Origin: Harmonia axyridis
Taxonomy: Eukaryota; Arthropoda; Insecta; Coleoptera; Coccinellidae
DNA: 64,000 nt
Direction of reading: 5' to 3'
Assembly (NCBI RefSeq): GCF_914767665.1
Contig: NC_059506.1
Location: forward strand, 17,957,825-18,021,824
Shown: piece after piece, positions 12,601 to 25,600 of the stretch
Layout: each line of letters starts with the position of its first letter
Numbering within the stretch: the first letter of the stretch is position 1
The notes under the pieces: generated by a model
What the model was told of the DNA's origin: nothing
Databases searched by the model: none
The model's input: the letters and a program-made list of their open reading frames with translations, nothing else
Program-made: the position numbers and the translations under genes

Positions 12601-13023
12601 AACTATATAAAACAATTCTCAGTCAAAAATTTTTGTGAAGATACGGCACGAGAAAACGAAAAAGGGAGATTCCTTGAATGAAATAAGTCCTATGAACATA
12701 GAGCCTAAAACGTTTTGTGATTGATCAACAAAAATCACATGTTTAGAAATTCGAAATGAGATTTAATTCGGTCAAAAACAACAGACAGGAATACCGACAA
12801 AGTTAATTCCCATCAAAAAGGAGTCGCATCATAGTCATAAATAACCAGATTGGCGCTGAAAGACACGTGCAGTCATTAGGGCTGGTCGGCTTCCCTTTGT
12901 GCCGACGAAGAAACAACATAATTTGGCAAATAGGTTCTTGAAATACGAATATACGTCATTATATTCCCGTAAATTAGAAAGTGAAATCAACGAACGCCAT
13001 GCACTACTCATGTCAACCTAGCT

Positions 13024-13813
13024 TTAAGGTTGTAGACTACTTTGCGCTGAAACTGCAATTCCGCTAGATGGTGCTACACGAAAATTTTTGGTAGATTTGT
13101 ACCTGACACACCCATTCAATTTGAAGAACCGCCTGTTTGGTATTTATTGCCCCTAATAAAATCTCAACTCTCGATGAAGCCCAGCAAAGAGTAAATTTGT
13201 GTTTCTGTAAACTTTAGAAATTCAGTTCAGTTTAGATACAGTGGCGTATCCTAGGGGGGGGATAAGGGGGATCTATACCCCCAGGAGGAATATCCATTAT
13301 ATGTTACAACCTTATTTATCACAATCTTATTATGAGTAAGCAAATTCTTTGGAAAACTTCTTCAAAAGAAGGAAAATTTGAATCTTTTTTTCCTTTATCT
13401 CCCCTCCAAGGCTTATGTCTGGGTACGCCACTGTCTAGGTATATAATACTAAATAAGAAAATCGCTGAAAATATTGTGAAGACAGAAATTACAAGGAACC
13501 ACTGTCATGGACTCATTTTGAGTATGGATAATAGAAATAGCAATTTATTAGAATTGAGAAAAAATATATGATCATCTCTGGTTATAAGATTTCACAGAGA
13601 AAATCAGAAAAATTTGCATATTGAGATTTGTAGAATGAAAAATTCGAAAAGCTTTTGAGTTCTCATTTTATGCGCCTTTGGAGGCCACAACACTGTGTAT
13701 AGGAATATAAGATATGTGATTTATTAGGTTATTGTTGTCGGTCTCTTTATCTAGATGAGAATTTTTTATATTCTCCTGAAATTCAGAATGATTATTTGAC
13801 ATTTGACACGTAT
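13024..13813 (+). repeat. Dispersed repeat B, copy 1
   Basis: Nearly the same sequence, in the same orientation, is found at about 55242-55957. The copies share an AGGTTGTAGACTACTTTGCG stretch near their start and end together at ATTATTTGACATTTGAC. Copy 1 has a complete inserted hAT MITE (13239-13433) that is shortened in copy 2. No conserved coding frame was noticed. Confidence 0.8.
13239..13433. mobile_element. 195-bp hAT MITE
   Basis: Ends CAGTGGCGTATCC and GGGTACGCCACTG, with flanking octamers TTTAGATA and TCTAGGTA that match at six of eight positions, as expected for an old 8-bp duplication. G-run and C-run subterminal tracts resemble those of the CAAGGGCG elements in this window. Confidence 0.65.
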
Positions 13814-15359
13814 TATAAGTCGTAAAAAAAATTAGTGAGGGCAATAAGAAAAGGGTAACAGAATAGGAATGAAAAGTTGTATTTTGTTCTGTCTATCAGG
13901 TGTCACTTTGGGTTTTTACAGATATATTCAGCTCATCTAAGTTCAATTTTCAAGCTTTGTTTCATCGAAATCGGATGAAAAGGGTTATTGTCAAATAAAA
14001 TTCACACAATAATTTGTTTTACTAGGCGACAAAGTAGTGATTGACTTCCTTAGCTGAATTCCCAGCCACGATACGCTCAGCCATGTATTAGTATTTTTTA
14101 TAATATGACTCGACTATGAACTATCAGCCGCGGCAATCTATCTACTACTTTGCTACCTATAGTAAAATAAATAACTATTGAAAGTATTTTTTATTTGAAA
14201 ATAACTATTTTCATCCGATATTAGCTTGAATATCGATCTTTTCATTTATTTTGTAGTGATAAATTAAAATAAAATTTGATACAAATTGCAATTGTTGGTA
14301 TGGTTGGTTGCTATGGAAATGTATATGTCCATAATAAATATAGTTTGACAAATTTTTGGAATGTTTTATTTCCATTAATCATTTCTGATGATGCCTATTC
14401 ATGAAACTACTTACTTTGCTGTCTAGGCAGGAAAAGTAATGCTTTACTGATTGATATGTGTCTGCAAAATTAATATTTGCTGTCAATCGAAGAAAAAATA
14501 TTTTACAAATCTCAAGAACTTTTTTTGGTGTGCAAGGGGAAGCCCTACGCGTTATGCAATCCTGATGAATAAGGGCGCTTCGCCATAATTGAGGTATAAA
14601 ATAATAGTAATATAAAAAATATCACAATGAATGCACTGTTATTCACACGTTTTTCGAATAGCTGAAACTAATATTTTTTGTATCATCCATTCGAATATAT
14701 AGGTACTCATCATATAGAAAATATACTAATTACACAGTTCCTTTTCATAAATGGAATAAGTTATGCCTTCAAAATTGAATTGTCTACAAATATCTTTTCT
14801 TATATATTCTAAGAAATAACGTTTCATAAAGCTCTAGTTTGATTTATAGATTCATTGAAATTGAATATATAGATAGTGAGAAAGGGCTGCATATCATATA
14901 TTTGTCATGTATAGGACGGCCTGACGGGCTGACCAGAATCGAATTTGAGGACGGATTCGTCATCAGTGAGTCAAACACTATCGTTGGAGACCATAACCGT
15001 CACAAAATTCGAAAAGTACGGCTATCGTGACGAAGTGATATCTCGGAAACTATCAACATTTAAGAAATCTAAAGAAACGAAAAATATAATGTTGTGAATT
15101 TTTTTCAATTTAATATGTTATGATCCTTCCTTCATCAACGAAGGCATCTATTAACTCGAGAAAAAAATGACCGTAGGCTCATAAATTGTTTATGAAAAAA
15201 TGGAATATTTCCATATTTCATATTATTGAAATTCAATTACACAAACAGCGGATTTTTTGGATTAAAAGATGTCATTCGCTAATGGAGAAACGGTATATGA
15301 TGATGAAAAAGAAAAAACTCACATCACTTTACATGGCATTACATAAATTTTTCATTTTT
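13814..15359. other. No recognised gene
   Basis: An anonymous stretch lying between two segments (13024-13813 and 15360-16400) that also lie next to one another, in the same order, at 55-58 kb. The open frame at 14839-15030 has no recognisable motif. Confidence 0.4.
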
Positions 15360-16400
15360 TGTTAACGAAAAAAATTATTTTGAAAAAAATATTGCAATTT
15401 CTAAAACTTTTATGACATGAAATTTTCAAGGAGGTATGTATACAAGAATGGCTTCACGAAGCGAAAAATGTTTACTAAAATTTTTTCCAAGTTAATATTA
15501 ATGAAGGAAGTACGAGAAAATTTTCTCAATCAAGAATTGCCTATTTTTAGCGTTAAATTAAAACGATAAATATTATAGATAGAGTTTCGGGAATAGAGAG
15601 TTTCTCACAAGAAATTTTTTTTTTGAGAATTTTTTTTCAGATTTCTCAAATATTAATAATTTTCCATATTTCGGCAAAAATCCAGATACCATTTTTTCAT
15701 CTTAATTTCTTTATGACTTTTGAAATTTTCTTTATGCTACTAAGCGCTCAAAATTTACTTCTCTAGATATCATTACGAATAAAATCAGCTAGTAATATAT
15801 TTTTAGGAACAGTATCGTTTGTAATTCTAACAATAATTTCATCACAAGTTTTCTATCTATCCCTATCCTCATTGCAATATTGACATGAACTAGTAATGTC
15901 CACAATTTTAGCCAACCAGAGAAACCCTACCTTCATAAATCATAAAAGTGTCATTCATCTCGAGCCATAAAATACAGTTCAAGATTCTATTGGTGTTTAT
16001 GCTGCAAAAAGGCGTAAACCTTTGGGAGGCGTTCCAAAAAGCATAATTCTATTTGAAAAACATCTATAACTAGAGCAAATCAAGCAATTTTTAAAAAATG
16101 TTTGCACCAATTCAAAACTCATAATATCACTGAACATTTGTGGATGAGTTACTTGAAATGAGAAGTCTCTCTAAAGCTGAATAGTCATTTAAAGAAAGTG
16201 TTAAATTTCAAAGTTCAATTTTCGGAATACTATCGATTTTTTTTTGAAAATCGAGACGAGATCTTCAAGTTCACTATCACGTCATTGTTCACTCAAAAAA
16301 TGAAATGAATCCGACCTGTACTTTGGAATTGGAATGCATTGAAATTAGCACTGAAATAGCAGTGGTATGAACAAGGTATTGAACACCCTTAACGCCAAAC
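15360..16400 (+). repeat. Dispersed repeat C, copy 1
   Basis: About 1.04 kb that recurs in the same orientation at about 57434-58470. The similarity runs from GTTAACGAAAAA to GAACACCCTTAA. There is no coding frame. With repeat B it keeps the same order and orientation at both loci. Confidence 0.8.
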
Positions 16401-16499
16401 TTCGATTGGCACAGAGATTGTGTAATGATTACACAAATCTTCTGAGTGGCATAGTGCTACCTGCTACAGCAGATCAATATAGCTCACCAGCTATAGTAC

Positions 16500-17575
16500 T
16501 AGAGATGCATTCAATTCAAACTAGTTTGATTTTACTCACAAACTTGACTTGAAAATCAAACTTTTTATGTAAAAAAAAAATTGGCTTGACTTGATTTCTG
16601 TATCCTTAGATTTGGCTTGAAATCAAACTTCTTCAAACAGTTTGAAGTTTGAATATAACATTGCGCAACGTGAGTCTGAACCTGTACTCAGCCATTCCGC
16701 AAATTAGTTATAGTTCATATTTTTTATGTGTGTACGTTGTGTCTGAACTCGGAATGTCTGAACCTGAACTTTTTTCATGTAGCTCATGCAGCTCGGAATA
16801 TGTACAAAAACAAAGTGAGTCTGGCTTTTGAGATCCCTCCCCCCTGCAAAAACTATGAAAAAAAATATGTAGACGAGGCAAAATTCATCAACAAGAAAAA
16901 GAAATATACACATTTTGTTGATGTTGCGGCAGGCGATTTCAAAACAATGAAAATTGCAAAGTGCAAATTATGTAAAAATAAAGAAAAAAGGTATATGTAC
17001 TGTGTATAATGTCAATAGTATAACTAGTTATTTAAGGACATTTGATTAAGAGCCACAAGAAATTGTATGAAAAAGAATTTCTGCAGGAAGCAACAAGTAG
17101 AATTTGTGATAGCAACAACATAAAACGTTGGATCTAAAATTGTAAAAATAGTTTTTGGACGCCAGCTCCTTTATTTTTGAAGTTAATAATTTGCGGTTTC
17201 TTTTATTTTACTTCTAATTTTTATTAGTATTCACTTATTTATAAGAAGTTCTGAAGTAAGAATTTTACTTTCACGAATAATTTTGAAGTGACAAGTTGGA
17301 GTTGATTAAAAAAAATTTGAAATTATTTTTTGTTTGTTTTAAATTAATCTAGGTATTTCTTGTACCCACTTACTATATTCAATATAAATATTTTACACAT
17401 TCAAGGCATATATACTAAATGAATTATTTATTTTTCACTCTTTCAAACTAGATTGACAAACAGTTTGAATTTTCAAACCTGATTTGACTTGAACTAATTT
17501 TCACAGTTTGACTTAATTTCAAGTCAAACTCAAGTCGATCTCGAACATTCTAGTCAAACTTGTGCAAATCTATCT
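16500..17575 (+). pseudogene. hAT-like element with broken BED finger
   Basis: A first frame (16728-17009) carries the first half of a BED-type zinc finger: FVDVA... then C-x2-C as KCKLC. The second half, GHLIKSHKKLYEKEF with the H-x4-H ligands, follows at about 17033-17080 in a shifted frame. It then runs ...RICDSNNIKRWI to a stop near 17138. BED fingers are typical of hAT transposases; the catalytic part is absent. The element ends carry imperfect inverted TAGA...TTCAA sequences and blocks of TTGACTTGAAATCAAAC-like subterminal repeats on both sides. It is a non-autonomous, frameshifted derivative. Confidence 0.6.
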
Positions 17576-17579
17576 AGTA

Positions 17580-18950
17580 CAGAGGTACTAGTGATTCGAA
17601 ATCTTCAGGGTAGGTTCAAGATCAGAAGATCTGGATTGAGTTCGTTAATGGGTAAAATACGTTCTATGGCTTTCAAGTTATTAAGTCCACATGAAATTCT
17701 ATTGTTCTCGATTGTTGAATAAACATTTGATCGAACTGAAGTTGAGAAATCAGTTAGAAATATATCGAAAATAAAAGAATATTGTGAAATTTCGGTTTTT
17801 TCGAATAATTACAGGAAAGCAAGGAAAAAACGCCAAAATCAAGATTATATAAAACGGTAGAATTTTTGTGGGGTGTTGATTTCATGATAGGAAGCCGCTG
17901 AATTTATTCTCAAAAAATGTTTAAATTTCAATGAAAAAATCGATATCATCCGAAATAGTCATATTTGATAGTTCCTCTTTCATGATTTGATGCTGTTATC
18001 GGGTGGGGAGTGGAAAGAACGACCTTCAAAGAACACATTTCCATGTGCTTTTTTTTCTCAAAGAATTATAAATGATGAAAGTAATATGTCATTCTATGTT
18101 CCACATCAGGTTGATCAAGTAACATCATTTTCTATTATGATTTTTCAATTAAAAGAGGTAGGTACTCTGAGGTGAATATTCTGAAAACTAACACAGACCA
18201 GGAAGTTTCTTCTTCATATTTTTTATTGCATGAAATCCATCCAATAATTTAATTCCGTGAATTTCTGGATTACACGTATTGCAATGGAATGAACCAAAAA
18301 AAATCACATCTCCTTTTTCATACCGAATATAGAACCACGGAAACTATTACTCTAGTCAATAATTATTGAATGTGGGTTGATCCGAAAAATCGAGAATGCG
18401 CGTTTTATATTTCGCTGTTTTTGATTGGCCTCTATGATAAATAGGTCACAAGGATAGGATCAAAGGATAACAATGTTGTAATTCACGTGCGACACTCCTA
18501 CTCATGATTATGATCACCGTAATTATCACGAAAGTGAACTAATAGAGATTTCAACATCAAACCAAGGTGTGGTTGAAAATATATTATAACGTTAAGTTTG
18601 AATAATTTCTAATGAATATAACACAAAATTGACATTTTGAGAAAAAATCATTCACCCTTCAATTTTTACAGTTTACGTTTAGCAATTTACACATTCCGAT
18701 AAAATCTGATAAAAAAGGAATCAAATATTTCCTGAAAACTTACAACATAACAGCATTCGATTGTTTTTCATTCGAAGATAATATATTTCATTTGAATTGA
18801 TGATGTTGTTTCAATTTCCAGAATATGTATTCAATATACAAATATTAGATGTCCCATAAAAAAAATTAAGTCGACAAACTCAATATCTTTGAAACGGATG
18901 ACATTTTTGATAAACCGATACCGGGATGCTGCTTAGAAATATACATATGA
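17580..18950. other. No recognised feature
   Basis: AT-rich anonymous DNA. The short frames, such as 17987-18175, have no recognisable motif. Confidence 0.4.
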
Positions 18951-18983
18951 CAGGCCATTTGAAAAGTCATCGGTCTACCATAG

Positions 18984-19774
18984 TTAAACACATTTTTTTG
19001 GCAGAGCGATACAGCGATTATAGCGATCTTCCAACTTTTCGACAACATTTTTGTAGTACGATTTGTCTTTCGCTTCAAAATAGGCCTCAGTTTCGGCGAT
19101 TACTTCTTTTTTGGCGAGCATTCTGTTGAGGTCTGAGAACAGGAAAAAGTCGCTGGGGGCCAGATCTGGCGAATACCGTGGATGCAGAAGAAATTCGAAG
19201 CCCAATTTATGCAATTTTGCTATTATTCTCATTGATTTGTGACACGGTGCATTTTCTTGATGAAAAAGGATTTTATTTTTCTTCAAATGGGGCTGTTTTT
19301 TAAAGTTTTCATCCTTTAAACGATCCAATAACGCTATATAATAATCGTTGTTGATGGTCAGGCCATTTTGGAGGTAATCAATGAATATTATACCTTGCGC
19401 ATCCCAGAACACTGATGCCATAACATTGCCAGCTGACTGTTGTGTTTTTTTTGCTCGGTTTGGATTCGGTTCATCGTGTGCAGCCAACTCAGCTGACAAT
19501 TGAACAGCTTCAAACACTGCCCAGAATGATTAACACGTTGTTGCTTTCGATCGATTGTGAGCTCTCGCGGCACCCATTTTGCACACAGCTTTCTCATGTA
19601 CAAATATTCGTGAATGATATGATGTACACGTTCAGATGATATCTTCACAATGTCTGCTATCTCGATCAACTCCACTTTACGGTGTTTCAAAATTATTTTG
19701 TGAACTTTTTTAATTTTTTCGTCGGTGACAGCCACTTTTGGGCGTCCACTGCGTTTGCTGTTTTCGGTGCTCAT
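18984..19774 (-). pseudogene. Mariner transposase remnant (DD34D type)
   Basis: The N-terminal part (19774 down to about 19520) starts MSTENSKRSGRPKVAVTDEK and contains the helix-turn-helix DNA-binding region. The C-terminal part (about 19470 down to 18984) contains WDAQGIIFIDYL, HQENAPCHKS and YSPDLAPSDFFLF. The second catalytic position is E instead of the expected D in HQDNA. The segment that should carry the first catalytic D is deleted, and the two halves lie in different frames. The protein cannot be active. Confidence 0.85.
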
Positions 19775-20232
19775 TTCACTTTGTTTAAACTTAGCATTCC
19801 AATCAATGATGGTTGATTTTCCTGGTGCAGACCCCGTAAACCTTCATAAAGCCAAGTTTTTGCTTCAATTGTATTTTTTCCCTTCAAAAACTTATAGTCG
19901 GACTGCTGTCAAATTTTGACACGTATCGTTTGGTACTAGATAAGATGTCTAAAAACCTGGTGTATGGAGTGATTATATTTTGTTTCGCCAATTTTGAGAA
20001 TATTACTTAAGCTCCTGATTGGCTAGGATCGGGTTTATCAATGTATCCTGTCAAAATCAAACGAAAAAAGATCGAAATGAAAAGTATGACATTGCGGCGC
20101 CGACACGAAATGAAACTAATATTTTCAATTTGGTCGAATGTCATTCCATTCAAAAATTCACGAGTGCATACACCATGTTTATAGACATCTTAGTACTCGA
20201 TAACTGAAAATCATATGGGTTTGATACTAGCA

Positions 20233-22079
20233 TAGGGCTGCCATAAATGTTGGAACATCGACCGGGACAGGAGACACAGAAAAAGGTTGAATTACTACAC
20301 AAAAATTAAAACCTCATCTGAGAGGTATTCATTTAATAATAATCCAGGGTTTTTGCACGTTGAATTATAACACATTCTCCAATAAAATAAGATTCATTCG
20401 GACAAATCTCAAATAATTTATAAAGAACAAAAATAATATCAACTCGCAATAAAAACGACATAAAGTCGCAACAATGAACAAGTTGGTATGGTACCGTTTT
20501 TTTAGGCTTAATCCTCAGTGCTATTTTTTTTAGCCCATTTATAAATTTCAAAGTTTGGGCCTTTTCAAGTAATTTTTTTCTCATATAATTATAATATTCT
20601 ACGTATGTCATTTTATAATTATGAATAACTTGAATTATGCTCTCCACTGTGCTTACTGTGCTTGATGCATTTCGTTCTTAAACCACTGTCAAGATCTCAT
20701 AGAAAAGAAAACACCCGTTCCACATGAACATTGTGTTCCAGAATTGCGAGAATATATAGGCACATTTAATAAGATTCGTCTTTATTTCATGTTCTCTTGT
20801 TTTATTGAGAAATGACATCTATTCATCGTTTTTTAGCTTTCCGTTCATCTGAAATTTCTGCGAAAATGAAAGAATTCAAATAGGTACTTAAATTTTTCAT
20901 AAACGGAATCTTCGAACGTGGAATCTTTCCCATTCAATTTACAACAGATTCTTCTACTAGATTTAATTAAGGAACAGCATTCAGAAACATTCATACAAAT
21001 ATATCGAATTTTGTCATTGGCCGAGTCCATTATAATTTATATTCGAGATAACGGGTGTTGTGAAAAATCTCTGACTTCACTGTCAAATTTAACTTATTGC
21101 ATTGTATTCATCGTGCTAGCATTCTTTAGTTTTTTATAGACTTGTCTTGTTTGGTTCCCAAAACATTTATTCAGTAATATTCCATTCAACTCTTAGTATC
21201 TGTCCTCCCAATTAATTTTTACTTTAATAACAGTACCTAATTAATGATTTTCCAATGCTTTCAATCGGTTTGTCAATTAGAAATGCTTGACTGTGTAGAA
21301 AATGAGTATAAAGTTCTTATAAAGAGTAAAAAAAAATCGGTTACAGCTTTAAAGGCTTTTTTTCAGCTAAGAAAATTTTTTTCAATGACACCCATAGCTG
21401 CAAGTGTTCAATAGCTAGAAGTAGTGAAAGCCATCGAATTCTAGAATTGGAAGGTACATTGCTGTAAGTTGTTTCTGCATACTCACGAAAACCTTTTATC
21501 GTTCGACCCTTACAGAAAATATCGAAAAATATTTGAAAATTTTAAGACCAATAGACTGCACAGAAATTGACATCATATCGGCGGAAGTGGAAGCAGTATT
21601 GTGAAGTCTATGCGCTGGACAACCGATAGTTTCGTTGCCTTCGGAAAAAATCTCTTCTAATTAAAAAAAACTTACCTTTATTTTACTTCGAAATAAGTAC
21701 CTATTTGTGTTATCAGCACTGACAGCGAAAATAATTTATATGGAAATATTACGGTTTTCTAAGGATTCAATACAAAATAAAGTGATTCTATAAGACGATT
21801 TATTTGGCTATGTGTCCAATTTTAATAATTTTATTTTCAATCCTTCGGTTTCTGAAAAATAATGTTTGAGCAACAGAAACAGCATTTCAGATTAATGATT
21901 ACTGGAATCCGTTGAGATTCCATGAAAACAAATTTTGTCTCACCTACTCTATATAACAAATATGAATCTCATAACGGTCAAATTACTGACCGGGACAATT
22001 GAATAACTAACCGGTACACGGGGACACAATGGTCCAAACCGGGACATGTCCCGGCGTACCGGGACGTATGGCAGCCCTA
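20233..22079. mobile_element. 1.85-kb non-autonomous hAT inside mariner
   Basis: Perfect 13-bp terminal repeats TAGGGCTGCCATA, flanked by the perfect 8-bp duplication TACTAGCA at 20225-20232 and 22080-22087. Subterminal CCGGGAC motifs recur near both ends (for example around 20260 and 22035-22065); such repeats are transposase-binding candidates in hAT elements. No transposase is recognised; a frame at 20333-20647 (minus) has no known motif. The element lies wholly within mariner sequence. Confidence 0.85.
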
Positions 22080-22516
22080 TACTAGCACCGCCATCTGTGC
22101 ATCAAACCGGGGACTTTTCAATTGGCCTAACAGTGTATCTCATTCAAGAAACGTCTACTTTCCTCCATATCTCTAAAACGATAATTAATTGCCATGATCT
22201 TTTATGAGTATCATATGAACTATGAAAATGTATGCCTTCGGGCCTCACCTGTTTTGAGTGACACGAGCCACCAATGCTTTATGCATATTCATTTGGCAAT
22301 AATTTGCAACGAAAATAGTTAAAGCTGAATATCTAACAACAGAAAATTCAATTGGAAACTTTTAGGTTTGATCGTCAAATTTATAACTAAAATTATTTTG
22401 AATGAACACACAAAATATTCAACAATCTATTTTCATTAACATAACATTTTTAACTACAAATGTATGCGAGATTTACTTTTTCTCTTCAGAATTATTTCAT
22501 GAATATTTTGAATGAA

Positions 22517-22619
22517 TCATTTTTTCGAAGGCACTTCAAAGGTATTCCCAAGATCAGCATAGCAGGCTCTTAAAGTATCTTCAGCCAAATGAGTCTCTCT
22601 GTGTGGTGGAAGAGCAATT
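22517..22619 (-). CDS. SMYD4-like terminal exon
   Basis: Minus-strand exon after CTTTTTCAG. It encodes IALPPHRETHLAEDTLRACYADLGNTFEVPSKK and a TGA stop at 22517-22519. The sequence PP.RE.HLAED.LR.CYA..GN is typical of SMYD4 C-termini. The frame fits the two-base overhang of the exon at 24522. No clear AATAAA polyadenylation signal was noticed just downstream. Confidence 0.88.
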
Positions 22620-25600
22620 CTGAAAAAGCAAATAAATGAATTCTCTTAGAAAACTCTTGAATAATAGTGGATTATTGTTGTGTTATTGGGTATACTAGTA
22701 ATATCTGAAATTATTGTTACTTGTATATTATTTTGTATGTCAAATATAACGATATGACTATAAAGAAGCAAGGGCGTAGATATTTTTTTCTTGGGGGGGT
22801 AATACAAAATTTTTATTTACGACAACGTTTACTCAGATTTGTAATATGAGAAGAAGAAGTTTGATATCGAAGTTTGAAACAAATTACTCGAAATAATTCT
22901 TTTATTAACAATTCGTTTTTTTTCATCTTACAGTGGGTGTTCCAAAATTATATTAACGGAGGAAAATGAGAAATAAAGAGTCCCATGAATACTACAAGCT
23001 GGATCTTTATAATAATTTGGATTTTTCTGAGGATTACTAGACAGCTGTTTGAAATGTTTTTCTCGAAATCGATAGCAGATACGAGGAAACTATAACAAAC
23101 TAATAAGTGTAGTACTGGACCAGAGTTTCTCTTTACATTTTTTCTACTACCAGCGGTTCACCAAAAAAATAGTTCTGAAGGAAAGAACCAGGCAGCCTTC
23201 CAGAAAAAAATATCACCCTATGGATTTGCATTCAAAATTAGCATAATATATGATGAAAACTTTAAATTGGAATATCTATCGCGAATTTAAATGAATTATC
23301 TTGTGAAGGGAAGGATCTATGAGAAATAAACTTGAACTTTAACATCTTAAAATATCTTAAAAACAAAGTGTTTGGGTACTCATGTACGTTATAGGACTTT
23401 TCCGAGAAATTTGTCATTTCCTTATATATCTTCAATTGAAAAACACCCAGTTGTCAATTCAAAACTTATGTCTTCACAAATAAATTGCAATTTGAATGAA
23501 ACACAATAATGGGTACAACACAACTCAGACAATTTTTCTAAGCAGAATTACTCAGTTCAGTTCTTTGCCGTGTTTATTCCGAAGAAAAGTGGAATAATTA
23601 TTGAATCATTTCATGGTAAAAATTTCCTTTTTCGTCTTTGCGAGAATTCTGCAATATTATATTTTGGAAATCTTAGGGGGGGGGTAATTACCCCCATTTA
23701 AACGCCCTTGTATAGAAGTCATAATTACAGTATACAGATTAATTGTACCAATTTTGGATCCAACTACAGTTCAGGCATAGGTAGTAGGTACACATTATAG
23801 AACAAATTTGATCACGATTGGAGTCTAACTTATGCATTATCCGTTGAGTTGAGTACATAGTCATAACATTCTTTCTATTCATATCCTCATTTTGCTACTA
23901 ATGGCTTAAGGAATATTGAACTGAATATGCAAACCTATAATTTTGCATCGGATAATTGTTACAAAGCTCCTAATTGTATGAAGAAAATAGAAGGTACTCA
24001 ATAAGATATATTAAATTTTTTGAAATTATGAACGGAACTTTAATATTTTGTTGGGTTTCTTCAAATCTGATGATTTTATAACCTAACAATGTAAATATCT
24101 TAAAACAGATTATTGTAACTTGTAGTTTAAATATACATATGTTTAGCTTTTCATTCTAAAGAGAATTCTTTGAAGTAGTATAGTATTCATTGTTTTTCAA
24201 TTTTTTACAACACAATACAATTCATTTGCATAAATTAAATTTTGCAATGCTCGTTTGAACCAAAGCCGCTGAACGTTCATAAATGAATATAATTCATTCA
24301 GTTATATGAAAATGAAAACTTTAATGGGTAACTCTCATACGAAATGAACTAAACAACGATAATATATGATTTGCGATGAATATCAGATGCAACATGGGTT
24401 GTTGCAATTCTTTAGGTATTATTGTCGAAAATGAAATTGAATTCAAGAGAAGATTATTCAATATTCAATAACGCCAACGAAATTGCGATAACTTATTTAT
24501 TTTATTATAGATATTACTCACTCATGAAACACATCTAGAGCCTTCTTCAATATTTCAATACTTTCGAGGGGCTGCATCTCGTTCATTTTTTCTTGTGCCA
24601 AACGATATTGTTCAATGCATTCCTCTAACTGTTTTTCTGGAGACTCAAATTTCATTAGATTCAAATTTGAATATTCCTGCCCATCGTTATTTGGTGATGA
24701 AACGTTAGCAATGTTTTGTTTTGGACACCTGAAAATATCCAATATATTTGGATGAATATCTATCAAAGCTTTCCGTTATGAAATTGGTAAGAATAATGAA
24801 TATGTATATTCGAATTAGTTAAATTTGAATTTTTTCCAGCTGATATTCATTCGCTACAAAGGGGTAAAGGGAATTAATTCGAAGTGGATTTCGGTATTTT
24901 GAAGGAGATATTTTGAACTCTATAAACTACTCTAAAAATTGATACAGAAGTCCAGTTGTAAATTATAATAGTTCAGTAAATTTGTGCTCACGAAATTGAG
25001 GCAGTTTTTTGATTTTTTCAATTATATATGCTTTTTTGTAGTGCCGAATACGGATCTGATGTTTACCATCAAAATTTCGGGAACGTAAATAAATTTCATT
25101 TTTTGGCGATTTTTGGCAAACCACTCGAAAAATATCAATTATTCGTGAATGACCTTTCTATACAAAAGCGGAATATATGAAATTTCCCAAAATTTATTTT
25201 TCATAAGTTTCTTTGTCAGATGAACCGGTCTGGCTCAATCTACAGTTGGAAATTGACGTATTTTGTCTGTCTCTGTGAAAACCACCTTTTTGGGTAGTTT
25301 TAATTTCTTCGATTTATTTTTGAGGTGTTGAATCCTTATATGAGGCTAACCACCAACATTACGCGATGGTGCATTGAAAAAAATGCGAAAAAAGATATAA
25401 AATTAAATTTTTTAGCTTTTTTGTTCATATAACTCAGATAATAAAATTTTTTTTCTGAATGACCTTAGTATACAAAAATTTGAATATGCGTAAGTACTAA
25501 CAGGCCAATTGAAAAGTCCCCGGTCTACCATAGTACAACAAATTTTTTTGGCAAAACCTCATTTTATTATTCAACATAGTTGCCTTCGAGGGCGATACAG

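Larger units (their letters stand above)
18951..22128 (-). mobile_element. Mariner copy 1, split by a hAT
   Basis: The left end near 18951 reads AGGCCATTTGAAAAGTCATC and the right end near 22100-22128 reads GGGGACTTTTCAATTGGCCT, which are inverted versions of one terminal repeat. The mariner itself is about 1.3 kb. A separate element occupies 20233-22079 inside its 5' untranslated part. The transposase frame on the minus strand is degenerate. The same family appears at 25502-26791 and at 28580-33985. Confidence 0.85.
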
